Below are positions 27,349 to 35,007 of a stretch of 64,000 bases of DNA, piece by piece. The translations under genes and the position numbers were made by a program. This DNA is from Alkalihalophilus pseudofirmus OF4 (GTDB lineage: Bacteria > Bacillota > Bacilli > Bacillales > Bacillaceae_D): contig NC_013791.2 of the NCBI RefSeq assembly GCF_000005825.2, positions 2,418,001 through 2,482,000 of the forward strand, written 5' to 3'. The first letter of the stretch is position 1. Each line of letters opens with the position of its first letter. Below the pieces are notes generated by a model that was not told the DNA's origin, did no database searches, and was given only the letters and a program-made list of their open reading frames with translations.

Positions 27349-28122
27349 ATGAAATTTGTCACGTTTAACCCATTTCGCACGATAGGCATTCCAGGAATAC
27401 AGTATGTGAAGCCTGAACATCTGTTTTCTGAAAGAGAAAAAATTGATCAAGCTGATGTGTGCTTATTCCCTGAAAACTGGCAGGTAAATGCTCTTGTATA
27501 CGGCATGAAAAAGCCTATTTTCCCAAGTATTCAATCTATTCAACTAGGCTTTAATAAAGTAGAAGTAACTCGTGCTCTTTGGAGTGTGTGTCCCGGGCAT
27601 GTTCCTTATACACAAATACTAGGACATAGTGAGGACAGCATCCAGAAAATCCTTCAAAACTTCCCTTTCCCGTTTGTTGCAAAAGAAATAAGAAATTCAA
27701 TGGGAAATGGAGTATTTCTGATTCATAATGAAGAAGAACTAAGAGAATACGCTGAAAACAACCCTACAATGTACATTCAAGAATACTTAGAAATAGACAG
27801 AGATCTGCGAGTTTGTTTTGTCGGTGATGAAGTCATTGCGAGCTATTGGCGCATAAATGAATCAAACAGTTTTCATAACAATGTAGCCAAAGGCGGAAAA
27901 ATCTCCTTTGATAATATTCCACAAGAGGCCATTGAATTGGTTACAGAGACCGCAAGTGCACTAGGGATCGATCACGCTGGGTTTGATTTAGTATTTGCAA
28001 ATGATCAATTTTACTTTCTAGAATTCAATACACTATTTGGAAATCAAGGTTTTCAACAGCTTGGTATTTCGATTGAACAAAAGATTTACAAGTATCTTCA
28101 AACGAAACACTCTACAATGTAA
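27349..28122 (+). CDS. ATP-grasp protein, RimK-like
   Basis: This 257-residue protein has an ATP-grasp fold: FPFVAKEIRNSMGNGVFLI (nucleotide-binding lysine and glycine-rich loop), MYIQEYLEIDRDLRVCFVGDEVI, and a C-terminal DHAGFDLVFANDQFYFLEFN with the metal-binding Asp and Glu-x-Asn. RimK-type enzymes ligate amino acids to carboxylates through acyl-phosphates; the substrate here is unknown. AAAAGGTG precedes the chosen ATG; the open frame runs much further upstream but into the uvsE promoter region. Its last 11 bp overlap the end of the next, convergent gene. Confidence 0.8.
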   Translation: MKFVTFNPFRTIGIPGIQYVKPEHLFSEREKIDQADVCLFPENWQVNALVYGMKKPIFPSIQSIQLGFNKVEVTRALWSVCPGHVPYTQILGHSEDSIQKILQNFPFPFVAKEIRNSMGNGVFLIHNEEELREYAENNPTMYIQEYLEIDRDLRVCFVGDEVIASYWRINESNSFHNNVAKGGKISFDNIPQEAIELVTETASALGIDHAGFDLVFANDQFYFLEFNTLFGNQGFQQLGISIEQKIYKYLQTKHSTM

Positions 28123-28543
28123 TCGTCACTGAGTCTTCACTACCATAAGGGGTACGATCATTTTTCACTAACACCACTCGAATCGTATGCTCACCCCGAG
28201 GCAATCCTTCTATGACAAAGCTGTTAGTAAATAACGTAGCAGCATGCTCATCATTTATATAAAGCCGGTAATGCCCTTCAGCGTCTTGATGGAGGGCTCC
28301 TTCTTTTTCTTCCGTTACGACCACCCCTCTAATCACACAATCAATGAAGACATCATTTTCTCTCAATGAATAGGACAATGAAATATGCGGCTCACTTGTA
28401 CCTGAAATAACTTCGATAGGTAGGGAACGATAGAGCGGTTTAATAGAAATTGATTCTAGATCAATCTGCCCTGCCACACCATTAGCTGGATAGATCACTA
28501 AGAAAAAATAAATCATTATAACGACTCTAGCCAAAAGCTTCAT
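28112..28543 (-). CDS. hypothetical secreted protein
   Basis: This 143-residue protein has an N-terminal signal peptide (MKLLARVVIMIYFFLVIYPANGVAG) and probable cleavage near residue 24. The mature part is beta-rich, with YRLYINDEHAATLFTNSFVIEGLPRGEHTIRVVLVKND resembling an Ig- or fibronectin-like C-terminal fold; no family was recognised. The ATG has GGAG 8 nt upstream. It is convergent with the ATP-grasp gene and overlaps it by 11 bp. No partner is evident. Confidence 0.65.
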   Translation of the reverse strand: MKLLARVVIMIYFFLVIYPANGVAGQIDLESISIKPLYRSLPIEVISGTSEPHISLSYSLRENDVFIDCVIRGVVVTEEKEGALHQDAEGHYRLYINDEHAATLFTNSFVIEGLPRGEHTIRVVLVKNDRTPYGSEDSVTITL

Positions 28544-28627
28544 ACACAGCTCTCCATTCACAAATCATCTATCATAAGCATGTGTCATCAAGGCTTACTT
28601 TATGTACACCGATATATAAACAAAAAA

Positions 28628-28659
28628 CACAAAGACCACTTATTGAAGCGGTCCTTGTG
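28628..28659 (-). terminator. ylbE terminator
   Basis: CACAAAGACC pairs with GGTCCTTGTG with one mismatch. On the minus strand TTTTTT follows. It overlaps the last codons of ylbE. Confidence 0.7.
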
Positions 28660-28906
28660 CTGCTTGTGCCACTGTTTGCTGGCCCATTTTCAACATTTCA
28701 ATCATCATCATTGCTAGACCTAAGTGATTTTGCATTTTTTCTACACGTTGCGGTATCGTTTTGCCGTAAAAGAAGTTTGCCTCTTTTTCAAGCGCTGGAA
28801 TTAAACTCGGATCTCTTCCTAACTTCCTGTACCATATCGGATTCTGCCGGATGAATTGCCGTAATTCAGGTCTTTCATTTAACAGCTGCTGGATTTCTGC
28901 TCTCAA
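28640..28906 (-). CDS. ylbE: YlbE-like protein
   Basis: This 88-residue protein matches the YlbE-like family of spore formers. It begins with MRAEIQQLLNERPELRQFIR and contains QNPIWYRKLGRDPSLIPALEKEA, then a helical tail. The function is unknown. The start is TTG, with GGGGGAAAG upstream. It lies 18 nt downstream of ylbD, as in B. subtilis, so the two form an operon. Confidence 0.88.
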   Translation of the reverse strand: MRAEIQQLLNERPELRQFIRQNPIWYRKLGRDPSLIPALEKEANFFYGKTIPQRVEKMQNHLGLAMMMIEMLKMGQQTVAQAAQGPLQ

Positions 28907-28924
28907 TTGACTTTCCCCCTTTTT

Positions 28925-29389
28925 TTAATCTCGTCTAAATGAAAAAGGCTGATCTTGGGTAGGTCTTGATTGAGAATTTGTAGGCTGTTGGAATGTCTGC
29001 ATCACATTTTGTACATTGGAGAGGACTGAGCTAAATTGTGCTAGATGATTCTGTAGATCTTGCACATTAAAGCGTCTCATCATATTCATTAATTGGCCAA
29101 GAGTATCTGTTGCATTTTGCTGTTCCGATTGTTGTGTCGAATCAGAATTTGGTTGGGCGGTTGTTTGTTGATTCATCTGTTGACTCGCTTGTTGAAATGT
29201 TTCAGCTTGTTGATTCATGGTTTTGTACGGAATCCATTGTTCGTGATCAGCACCTAAAACTGACCATTCCTCATAAAATTGCTGTAAACTTTTTTGATTC
29301 GAACGGATTTCCATACTTATTTTAGGATGTTCTTTTACAAAATGCTTAAACTGTTCAACAGAAGGATGCATGCCCTCATGTTGTGCCAT
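28925..29389 (-). CDS. ylbD: YlbD-family spore coat protein
   Basis: This 154-residue protein has the YlbD N-terminal domain (HPSVEQFKHFVKEHPKISMEIR, then WIPYK), a Gln/Thr/Ser-rich low-complexity linker at about 65-100, and a Met/Phe/Gln-rich helical C-terminus. YlbD has been classed as a putative spore coat protein. The second in-frame ATG was chosen because GGAGG is 8 nt before it, while the first ATG abuts the SD. It forms an operon with ylbE. Confidence 0.82.
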   Translation of the reverse strand: MAQHEGMHPSVEQFKHFVKEHPKISMEIRSNQKSLQQFYEEWSVLGADHEQWIPYKTMNQQAETFQQASQQMNQQTTAQPNSDSTQQSEQQNATDTLGQLMNMMRRFNVQDLQNHLAQFSSVLSNVQNVMQTFQQPTNSQSRPTQDQPFSFRRD

Positions 29390-29570
29390 CTTCATCCTCC
29401 TCCTTCATTCTGCTACTTGGTTTTCCTGCCTATTTTAATCGAGTAAAAACATACCCTTCTCTTCTATCCTATACATCTGCCCAGTCCAATGTGCAGCTTA
29501 ATATGATTGCAGGAAGCTTTTTCTTTTTGCTACAATATCAATAGGCAGTTAAAACAAGTGGAGGCTCTAA

Positions 29571-30080
29571 ATGATGACAACATTAAAGCAAGAATTAAAT
29601 GATACGTTTCAAGAATTAATTAGCACAGCGAATGATGAAGAATTACATGTCCTTTCTTCTATGTTAAAAGGCCTCAATGATAAAAAAGAACAGAAGTACG
29701 CAACTTATTTATCAGCTCTAACTCAGATACAAACACGCTTTTTAGATAATGGTGATTATGAAGTGGTTTTACCGATTCAGCCTCTGATTAATAATCCACT
29801 ACAAATGGTGCACGGGGGAATAACAGCTACACTGCTTGATACAGCTATGGGATCGATGATTAACCGTATTTTACCTGAAGATAAAGCAGCGGTGACCGCT
29901 GAAATGAATGTTCATTACATAAAACCAGGTGTTGGCAGCAACCTTAAATGCGTAGCTCATTTGGCGCACAAGGGTAACAGCTTATGTGTTACGGAAGCGA
30001 AAGTATACGATAATCGAGAGAAATTAGTTGCAATGGCAACTGGAACATTCGCTGTTATTAATCGCCCGCAGGTAAAATAA
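29571..30080 (+). CDS. PaaI-family thioesterase (hot-dog fold)
   Basis: This 169-residue protein has an N-terminal helical extension of about 45 residues followed by a hot-dog domain. The motif MVHGGITATLLDTAMGSM at about 83-100 is the HGG-x(n)-D pattern of PaaI/YbgC-like acyl-CoA thioesterases. AVTAEMNVHYIKPGVG follows. The predicted activity is hydrolysis of a small acyl-CoA; the substrate is unknown. GGAGG lies 7 nt before the ATG. It is convergent with ylbC across a strong hairpin. Confidence 0.82.
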   Translation: MMTTLKQELNDTFQELISTANDEELHVLSSMLKGLNDKKEQKYATYLSALTQIQTRFLDNGDYEVVLPIQPLINNPLQMVHGGITATLLDTAMGSMINRILPEDKAAVTAEMNVHYIKPGVGSNLKCVAHLAHKGNSLCVTEAKVYDNREKLVAMATGTFAVINRPQVK

Positions 30081-30117
30081 ACAAGCAGGTCAGGGTACTA
30101 TACCCGACCTGCTTGTT
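30080..30117. terminator. bidirectional terminator between the thioesterase gene and ylbC
   Basis: AACAAGCAGGTC pairs with GACCTGCTTGTT, and inside it GGGTA pairs with TACCC, giving an almost uninterrupted 17-bp hairpin. It begins at the thioesterase stop codon. Confidence 0.88.
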
Positions 30118-30123
30118 TGCTTT

Positions 30124-31236
30124 TTAGAATCCCCACCCAGTCATAAAGTTTTGCGTGTAAAAATCTTTGTACACACCAACTCCTAGTTCTTCAAATTCTT
30201 TGTGTAACACATTTACTCTATGCCCTTCACTATTTAACCAGCCTTCTGTAGCCGCGAGTCCATCTACATATTGTGCAGCAATATTTTCCCCTGCGAGTCT
30301 GTAATTTAACTCACCACGATCAAATCGATCAGATAACTCGCCATATATAGGGGAGGTGTGTGAAAAATATTGTTCTTCTTGCATGTCCCTGCTATGAAGA
30401 TAGGCTACGTCTGAGACTTCACCGTTCCAGGTAAACGGTTCTAAACCGTGACGTTCTCTCAACACATTGGTGAAGCTAAAAATATGCCTAGCTTGTCCTG
30501 CTTCAATCTCCTCCCATTCAGCTTCCGTTACATTCTCTTCCTCAGGAAGGGCTCCTCGATACGAAACAGAATAAGGTCTTTGTTTTAACAATACCTCATC
30601 TGTCAGATAACGGATACTTGATAATTCATTTGTATGAATATCGAAATATAGCTGCATCCATCCATCATCCACTTCTACGATCGGCCGCATATTACGGTCT
30701 TCTGGGGTCAATTCGAATTGGTAATGGTTACCTCCCGCTCGTAATTCAACTTGTTGAGTAAACGTATAACGTTCGTCTAAGGTCTGATAGCTCTCTCCAA
30801 ACATTGTTTCTTCTGAATTAAGTTCTGACCAGCTAGTAAATGTAGTAACTACCTGCTCTTGTTCTATCCCAATTAGATGATAATAATCTTCTTCTTCATA
30901 AACCCACCAATCATAGCCAAAAGCTGAAGGATCTATTCTTGAAGGTTCGCCAAACAATTCCTTAACCTCTTCTACCCCAGCCCCAAGCAGCGGCTCATCT
31001 GACTCAAAGGTTCCTGTAGTTGAAGTTGTTTCAGACTCGTTTTCATTTTCCACTGGTGCAGTTTCTACGACTATTTCATCAGCAGCAGCTATTTCTTCTT
31101 CCTTGTCATCTTGCATAAACACAGATTGATCGTCGGCTTGAAACCATTCTTTAATTTCTGCTTCAAATTGGTATTCAAATACAGCCACACTTAGAAAAAG
31201 AGCTAACATGATCCCAATAAACACCTTTTGCTTCAT
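30124..31236 (-). CDS. ylbC: CAP-domain (SCP/PR-1-like) secreted protein YlbC
   Basis: This 370-residue protein has an N-terminal signal or anchor (MKQKVFIGIMLALFLSVAVFEYQ). An acidic linker at about 30-75 is followed by a CAP-associated N-terminal domain (LLGAGVEEVKELFGEPSRID) at about 80-225. The CAP domain at about 245-370 contains HIFSFTNVLRERHG, SRDMQEEQYFSHTSP and AGENIA, with the conserved His and Glu residues. YlbC-type proteins are of unknown function; CAP domains are extracellular. The start was set at the ATG with GGAGG 8 nt upstream. Confidence 0.88.
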   Translation of the reverse strand: MKQKVFIGIMLALFLSVAVFEYQFEAEIKEWFQADDQSVFMQDDKEEEIAAADEIVVETAPVENENESETTSTTGTFESDEPLLGAGVEEVKELFGEPSRIDPSAFGYDWWVYEEEDYYHLIGIEQEQVVTTFTSWSELNSEETMFGESYQTLDERYTFTQQVELRAGGNHYQFELTPEDRNMRPIVEVDDGWMQLYFDIHTNELSSIRYLTDEVLLKQRPYSVSYRGALPEEENVTEAEWEEIEAGQARHIFSFTNVLRERHGLEPFTWNGEVSDVAYLHSRDMQEEQYFSHTSPIYGELSDRFDRGELNYRLAGENIAAQYVDGLAATEGWLNSEGHRVNVLHKEFEELGVGVYKDFYTQNFMTGWGF

Positions 31237-31460
31237 AGGCTTCTCCTCCTGCTTTTCCCTCATCTATATCTATTCTTATTCCTTTTGCACATTTCCTTCA
31301 GCTAGTTATGTAATCTGCTGTCAATCCTTTAAACGATTCTGTCGAATTTTAACGCCATTATATCATCAATCTGTTAGAACTTCGCTCGATATACATAAAA
31401 CATTCACCATTATCCGTTGCAACAAACGCCTTTTCATACTATTATTAGGAGGGTATAGTA

Positions 31461-31478
31461 ATGAAGCAGACGAAATAA
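31461..31478 (+). CDS. five-codon upstream ORF before yugN
   Basis: AGGAGGG precedes ATGAAGCAGACGAAATAA, which encodes MKQTK and stops 12 nt before the yugN GTG start. The TAA overlaps the yugN ribosome-binding site AAGGAGG, so a ribosome finishing here could reinitiate at yugN. Translation is inferred only from the perfect SD and spacing. Confidence 0.4.
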   Translation: MKQTK

Positions 31479-31490
31479 GGAGGGTTCCTG

Positions 31491-31841
31491 GTGAAATTTG
31501 AGCAAATTAACTTAGCAGATAAAGAAGTGAAATTTGAAACATTAAGACATGCTGCAGAATCAATTGGTTTAGTACATGCAGGTCAATGGGATTATGAGCG
31601 CGTTACATTTGATTACAAAATTGTTAATCAAGGAGATACATACTACCTACGTGTTCCTGCTTATGCTATTAAAGGTGACATTCCTCACGACGATGCAATC
31701 GTCAAATTAATGACGCCTATTTTAGGTAAGCACTATTATCCGCATGGTGTTGAATACGATGGTGAAACGTTCCCTAAATCAATCATTGACAAATGTGCAA
31801 AAAAACTAGAACTACTTAACACAAACCTAGAAGCAAAATAA
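31491..31841 (+). CDS. yugN: YugN-family protein
   Basis: This 116-residue cytoplasmic protein resembles YugN of Bacillus. It has [31 protein letters not shown] at about 13-43 and a [15 protein letters not shown] segment, then [17 protein letters not shown]. The function is unknown. The start is GTG with AAGGAGG upstream, preceded by a five-codon ORF. It is followed by a terminator that has been split by an IS element. Confidence 0.85.
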   Translation: MKFEQINLADKEVKFETLRHAAESIGLVHAGQWDYERVTFDYKIVNQGDTYYLRVPAYAIKGDIPHDDAIVKLMTPILGKHYYPHGVEYDGETFPKSIIDKCAKKLELLNTNLEAK

Positions 31842-31871
31842 GAAAAAGCCAAGCAACCTTAGACTAACCTA
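31841..31871. terminator. left half of the yugN terminator, split by the IS element
   Basis: AGAAAAAGCCAAGCA (31841-31855) and TAGACTAACCTA (31860-31871) are complementary to 33150-33164 and, with one mismatch, to 33136-33147. Before the insertion this was a hairpin of about 27 bp. The two halves are now separated by about 1.25 kb. Confidence 0.75.
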
Positions 31872-31944
31872 AATTAATGAGACACTATAAAACACCTTCG
31901 AAATGGTACACTTAAACAAAGTACTAATTCGGAGGTGTTTTTGC

Positions 31945-32274
31945 ATGGGCAAAAACGTATATTCAAATGAAGTTAAGTGGGCAGTCGTGAAAGATAAGAT
32001 GAGTGGTCAGTTTACGAACCAGGAGATCATGGAGAAATATGGGATTAAAAATGTGTCTCAGATCAAAACGTGGATGAAATGGTATCGTGAAAATCAGGTT
32101 CATCGATTCGATCAACCAATTGGGAAGCAATATTCATATGGTCATGGACCTGACAGTTCAAGTAATGAAGAGAAAAAAGAACGTCAAATGAATCATTTAA
32201 AGCAGGAAAATGAAATCTTAAAAAAGTATTTGGAGATCGAAAAGGAGCTGAAAAAGAAATCGTCCTCCAACTAG
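31945..32274 (+). CDS. IS3-family transposase OrfA
   Basis: This 109-residue protein is the DNA-binding subunit of the IS3-type transposase. The helix-turn-helix lies at about 5-45 (VYSNEVKWAVVKDKMSG, then YGIKNVSQIKTWMKWY). A leucine-zipper-like helix at about 75-105 contains the frameshift window. The start is the ATG with GGAGGTG 6 nt upstream. The product appears intact. Confidence 0.9.
   Translation: MGKNVYSNEVKWAVVKDKMSGQFTNQEIMEKYGIKNVSQIKTWMKWYRENQVHRFDQPIGKQYSYGHGPDSSSNEEKKERQMNHLKQENEILKKYLEIEKELKKKSSSN
32220..32226 (+). promoter_or_regulatory. programmed -1 frameshift slippery site of the IS element
   Basis: A-AAA-AAG stands in the orfA reading phase, the classical IS3-family heptamer. 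A -1 shift here continues into orfB in the frame reading VFGDRKGAEKEIVLQLVQ. Confidence 0.75.
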
Positions 32275-33106
32275 TCCAGACTTTACGAAAAAAATATACA
32301 GTATCAGCTATTTTATCAGCTTTAAATGTTCCCAGATCCACCTATTATCGCTGGGCATCTGCGCAACCAGTCGAGTTGTCTAAGGAAGAGGAAACGATTA
32401 TCTACCTTTGCGAAAAAACAAAGTATCGATATGGTCATCGTAAAATCAAGGAGCTATTAAAACGTGACTATCATATCAAATTAAACCGTAATACTGTTAA
32501 CGGATCATGCAGAAATACCACCTTCAATGTAGAGTAAAGCAAAAAAGAAGGTGGAAATCTCTAGGGGAATCTGTCATTGTTGCGCCAAACTTATTACAGC
32601 GAGAATTTAACGCAAGCAAACCTAACCAAAAGTGGGTAACGGATATTACCTACATCCAGTATGGTCCAGACACTTTATATTTATCAACGATCATGGACTT
32701 GTTTAATAATCAAATCGTTGCTTATAAGCTTTATACTCATCAACAAATCCCTTTGGTGATTGATACCTTGGATGAAGCACTAGAAACGCGAGGAAACCCC
32801 AAAGGAGTCATCATCCATTCAGATCAAGGAAGTGTTTATTCTTCTTATGCTTATCAAAATCGGATTAAAGAAAAGAATTTGGTCAGTAGTATGTCACGCC
32901 GGGGAAACTGTTGGGACAACGCAGTCATTGAGTCTTTCCATTCGAACCTGAAATCAGAAGAATTTCAGTATGTTAAATTCAATTCCTTGTCTTTAGAAGA
33001 AGTAAGGGATCGTGTAGATCAATTTATGAGGTATTATAACGATGAACGTATCCAAGAAAAATTAGGCTACCACACACCAATAAAGTTTGGTGATATGGCA
33101 GCCTAG
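32227..33106 (+). pseudogene. IS3-family transposase OrfB, frameshifted
   Basis: OrfB supplies the rve/DDE integrase domain. The frame entered after the slippery site reads EKEIVLQLVQTLRKKYTVSA and continues to HIKLNRNTVN. There one base, apparently a C of the expected AACCGG, is missing near 32500-32502, and the frame stops at 32535-32537. The remainder continues in the next frame from MQKYHLQCRVKQKRR at 32507. It holds the catalytic Asp in WVTDITY, Asp in HSDQGSVYSS and Glu in NAVIESFHS. The transposase is therefore probably inactive unless rescued. Confidence 0.88.
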
Positions 33107-33135
33107 GAAGGTGTTTTATTACTGTCTCATATGAC

Positions 33136-33164
33136 TAGGTCAGTCTACCTGCTTGGCTTTTTCT
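33136..33164. terminator. right half of the yugN terminator, split by the IS element
   Basis: TAGGTCAGTCTA (33136-33147) and TGCTTGGCTTTTTCT (33150-33164) are the complements of the left half at 31841-31871. The distal arm alone carries a T run but can no longer form the local hairpin. Confidence 0.75.
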
Positions 33165-33182
33165 TATCTATTGGTTACGATC

Positions 33183-33644
33183 CTATGATTTTACATGTCT
33201 GATCGTTACGATACGAAAAGAGTCAGCTCCACCCTTAGTCAACTCAAACCGTACGTCACGTTCAACTTCAATCGCTTGACCATGCTCTATCACTTCAACT
33301 CGTTCTGTTGCATCTACATATAAATCACCCTCAGGGTCTTCAAACACCTGATGAACTTGAAAGTCTAACAATTCCTTCGTGTTTCCCTCACTATGTGAAT
33401 CAGAGACATAACGTCTTAAAGAATGATAAAAGCTGTTATTAGTAATCAGAAAAGGTTCTAATTCGTTGAAATTACCCGTGTTATAAGCCTCTACCATGGT
33501 TTCTTTATATTCTGTCACAAACTCACGAACAAGATCTTCACGTTCATCTGTTACTAGTGTTAAATTCGTATCATCCGAACCACATGCTGCTAATATACTT
33601 AGAATTAAAAAGACCATACTTGTCCGTATCCAGTACTTATTCAT
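33183..33644 (-). CDS. lipoprotein with NTF2-like (TcaA C-terminal-type) domain
   Basis: This 153-residue protein starts MNKYWIRTSMVFLILSILAA and has a lipobox with Cys at about 21 (SILAAC). The mature part, from EDLVREFVTEYKETMVEAYNTGNFNELEPFL onward, looks like an NTF2-like fold of the kind found in TcaA-type proteins. The function is unknown. The ATG was chosen for AGGTGAGG upstream. Its transcription terminator, shared with yugN, has been split by the IS. Confidence 0.7.
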   Translation of the reverse strand: MNKYWIRTSMVFLILSILAACGSDDTNLTLVTDEREDLVREFVTEYKETMVEAYNTGNFNELEPFLITNNSFYHSLRRYVSDSHSEGNTKELLDFQVHQVFEDPEGDLYVDATERVEVIEHGQAIEVERDVRFELTKGGADSFRIVTIRHVKS

Positions 33645-33690
33645 TACATACCTCACCTTTTTCACCATCTTTACAAATTGCTTTACTTAT

Positions 33691-33735
33691 AGTAAGCACA
33701 CAACTAGTAAGCACACAACTAGTAAGCACACAACC
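33691..33735. repeat. 15-bp tandem repeat, three units
   Basis: AGTAAGCACACAACT occurs at 33691-33705, 33706-33720 and, with the last base changed, 33721-33735. It lies in the divergent promoter region between the lipoprotein and YtvI-like genes. Confidence 0.9.
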
Positions 33736-33816
33736 CATTATATCACACCAAAAAATGAATTCTTTTTCATCCTAGAGCGGATTTGTGAACAAAGTAAATA
33801 AAATAAACGCATATAC

Positions 33817-33846
33817 TTGTTCAAGTTTTCAACTTCATACTATAAT
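33817..33846 (+). promoter_or_regulatory. sigma-A-like promoter of the YtvI-like gene
   Basis: TTGTTC at 33817-33822 and TATAAT at 33841-33846 are separated by 18 bp. They lie 38 nt before the TTG start at 33884, which supports that start over the in-frame ATG that overlaps the -10 box. Confidence 0.55.
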
Positions 33847-33883
33847 GAAGATAAGCTTTTATGTAGTAGAGAGGGGTTTCGAA

Positions 33884-34942
33884 TTGGCAGCTTTCTTCAC
33901 GAGACGTACGATTTGGATTATTATTTCTATTCTTTTATTTTTAGTCGCTGCATACTTTATTTTACCAGTGTCACTTCCATTAGTTGCCGCATTATTAACA
34001 GCTCTAATCCTAACACCTGCTGTTAATGCACTACAAAGGAAGACCAAGATAAAGCGAAATGTTGCGGTTATGCTTGTATTTACCGTTTTTGTTGTGTTTA
34101 TCGGCCTAAGTGGTTACTATATTGCAACGAAAGCGATCACACAAGGTACACAAATTGTTGAAAATAGTCCGCAATATATTAGCGATATAAACAGAGCTTG
34201 GTTAAACTTCCAACGGAATTTAGAAGAAAAATATGAGAATCTCCCTCCTGAATTGGTGCAAGAGATTAATATTACAGTGACCAATACATTGAGTGACCTG
34301 CGTTCAAATATTAGTGATCGTAATCTTATTCAAGATATTACCTCATTAATATCAAGCATACCAGGTTATCTTGTTACATTTCTTGTTTATCTCATTGCGT
34401 TATTTTTATTTATGCTTGAACTGCCTAGACTGAGAGAAAAGCTGTATAGTTACCTCTCTGAGAGAACAAAAGAGAAAGTAAACTTTATGACATCACGTCT
34501 TTCTTACGTCATCTGGGGGTTTTTCAAAGCACAATTTTTAGTTAGTATTATTATCTTTATTGTAACGTTGATCGGCCTGCTCTTCATTGCTCCTGAAGTA
34601 GCTTTATTAATGGCATTTATAATTTGGCTGATTGACTTTGTCCCTATTATAGGATCAATCGTCATTTTAGCACCATGGGCCATTTTTCAATTAATTGTCG
34701 GTGATGTGAGTACAGGTTCTAAGCTGCTTATCCTGGCTGCTGTCTTATTGATTATTCGGAGAACAGTAGAACCAAAAGTAATGGGGAAACATATCGGTTT
34801 ATCTCCACTTGCTACACTTATTGCGATGTACCTTGGGTTAATGTTATTTGGAGTAATCGGCTTTATTATTGGCCCCCTCCTTGTTATCGCCTTTACATCA
34901 GCTAAAGAAGCAGGAATTATTAAATTGAACTTTAAATTATAA
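33884..34942 (+). CDS. AI-2E-family permease, YtvI-like
   Basis: This membrane protein of about 352 residues has the AI-2E (PerM) transporter architecture. Two or three N-terminal helices are followed by a soluble region at about 95-175, then five to six helices including WLIDFVPIIGSIVILAPWAI and RTVEPKVMGKHIGLSPLATL, the family signature. It resembles the sporulation membrane protein YtvI, but a general AI-2E-family label is safer. The start is TTG with GAGGGG 7 nt upstream. Confidence 0.82.
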   Translation: MAAFFTRRTIWIIISILLFLVAAYFILPVSLPLVAALLTALILTPAVNALQRKTKIKRNVAVMLVFTVFVVFIGLSGYYIATKAITQGTQIVENSPQYISDINRAWLNFQRNLEEKYENLPPELVQEINITVTNTLSDLRSNISDRNLIQDITSLISSIPGYLVTFLVYLIALFLFMLELPRLREKLYSYLSERTKEKVNFMTSRLSYVIWGFFKAQFLVSIIIFIVTLIGLLFIAPEVALLMAFIIWLIDFVPIIGSIVILAPWAIFQLIVGDVSTGSKLLILAAVLLIIRRTVEPKVMGKHIGLSPLATLIAMYLGLMLFGVIGFIIGPLLVIAFTSAKEAGIIKLNFKL

Positions 34943-34970
34943 TCGGTTTGATTCAATTGCACCCTACAAG

Positions 34971-35000
34971 AAAAAGCATCATGCTCTGCATGATGCTTTT
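34971..35000. terminator. bidirectional terminator between the YtvI-like gene and ctaM
   Basis: AAAAAGCATCATGC pairs with GCATGATGCTTTTT around a 2-nt spacer, with T runs on both strands. Confidence 0.9.
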
Positions 35001-35007
35001 TTTCGCT

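Larger units (their letters stand above)
31878..33129 (+). mobile_element. IS3-family (IS150-group-like) insertion sequence, decayed
   Basis: The element is about 1252 bp, bounded by imperfect inverted repeats. The left end TGAGACACTATAAAACACCT (31878-31897) matches the complement of the right end, TGAGACAGTAATAAAACACC. Inside are orfA with a helix-turn-helix and coiled coil, an A6G slippery heptamer, and orfB with a DDE transposase domain broken by a one-base deletion. No exact target duplication is visible at the flanks. The insertion point lies in the loop of the terminator shared by yugN and the downstream lipoprotein gene. Confidence 0.9.

Noticed and set aside
31872..33135. Target-site duplication of the IS element
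   Set aside because: The bases next to the inverted repeats (TAA on the left, TAT on the right) do not form an exact duplication.
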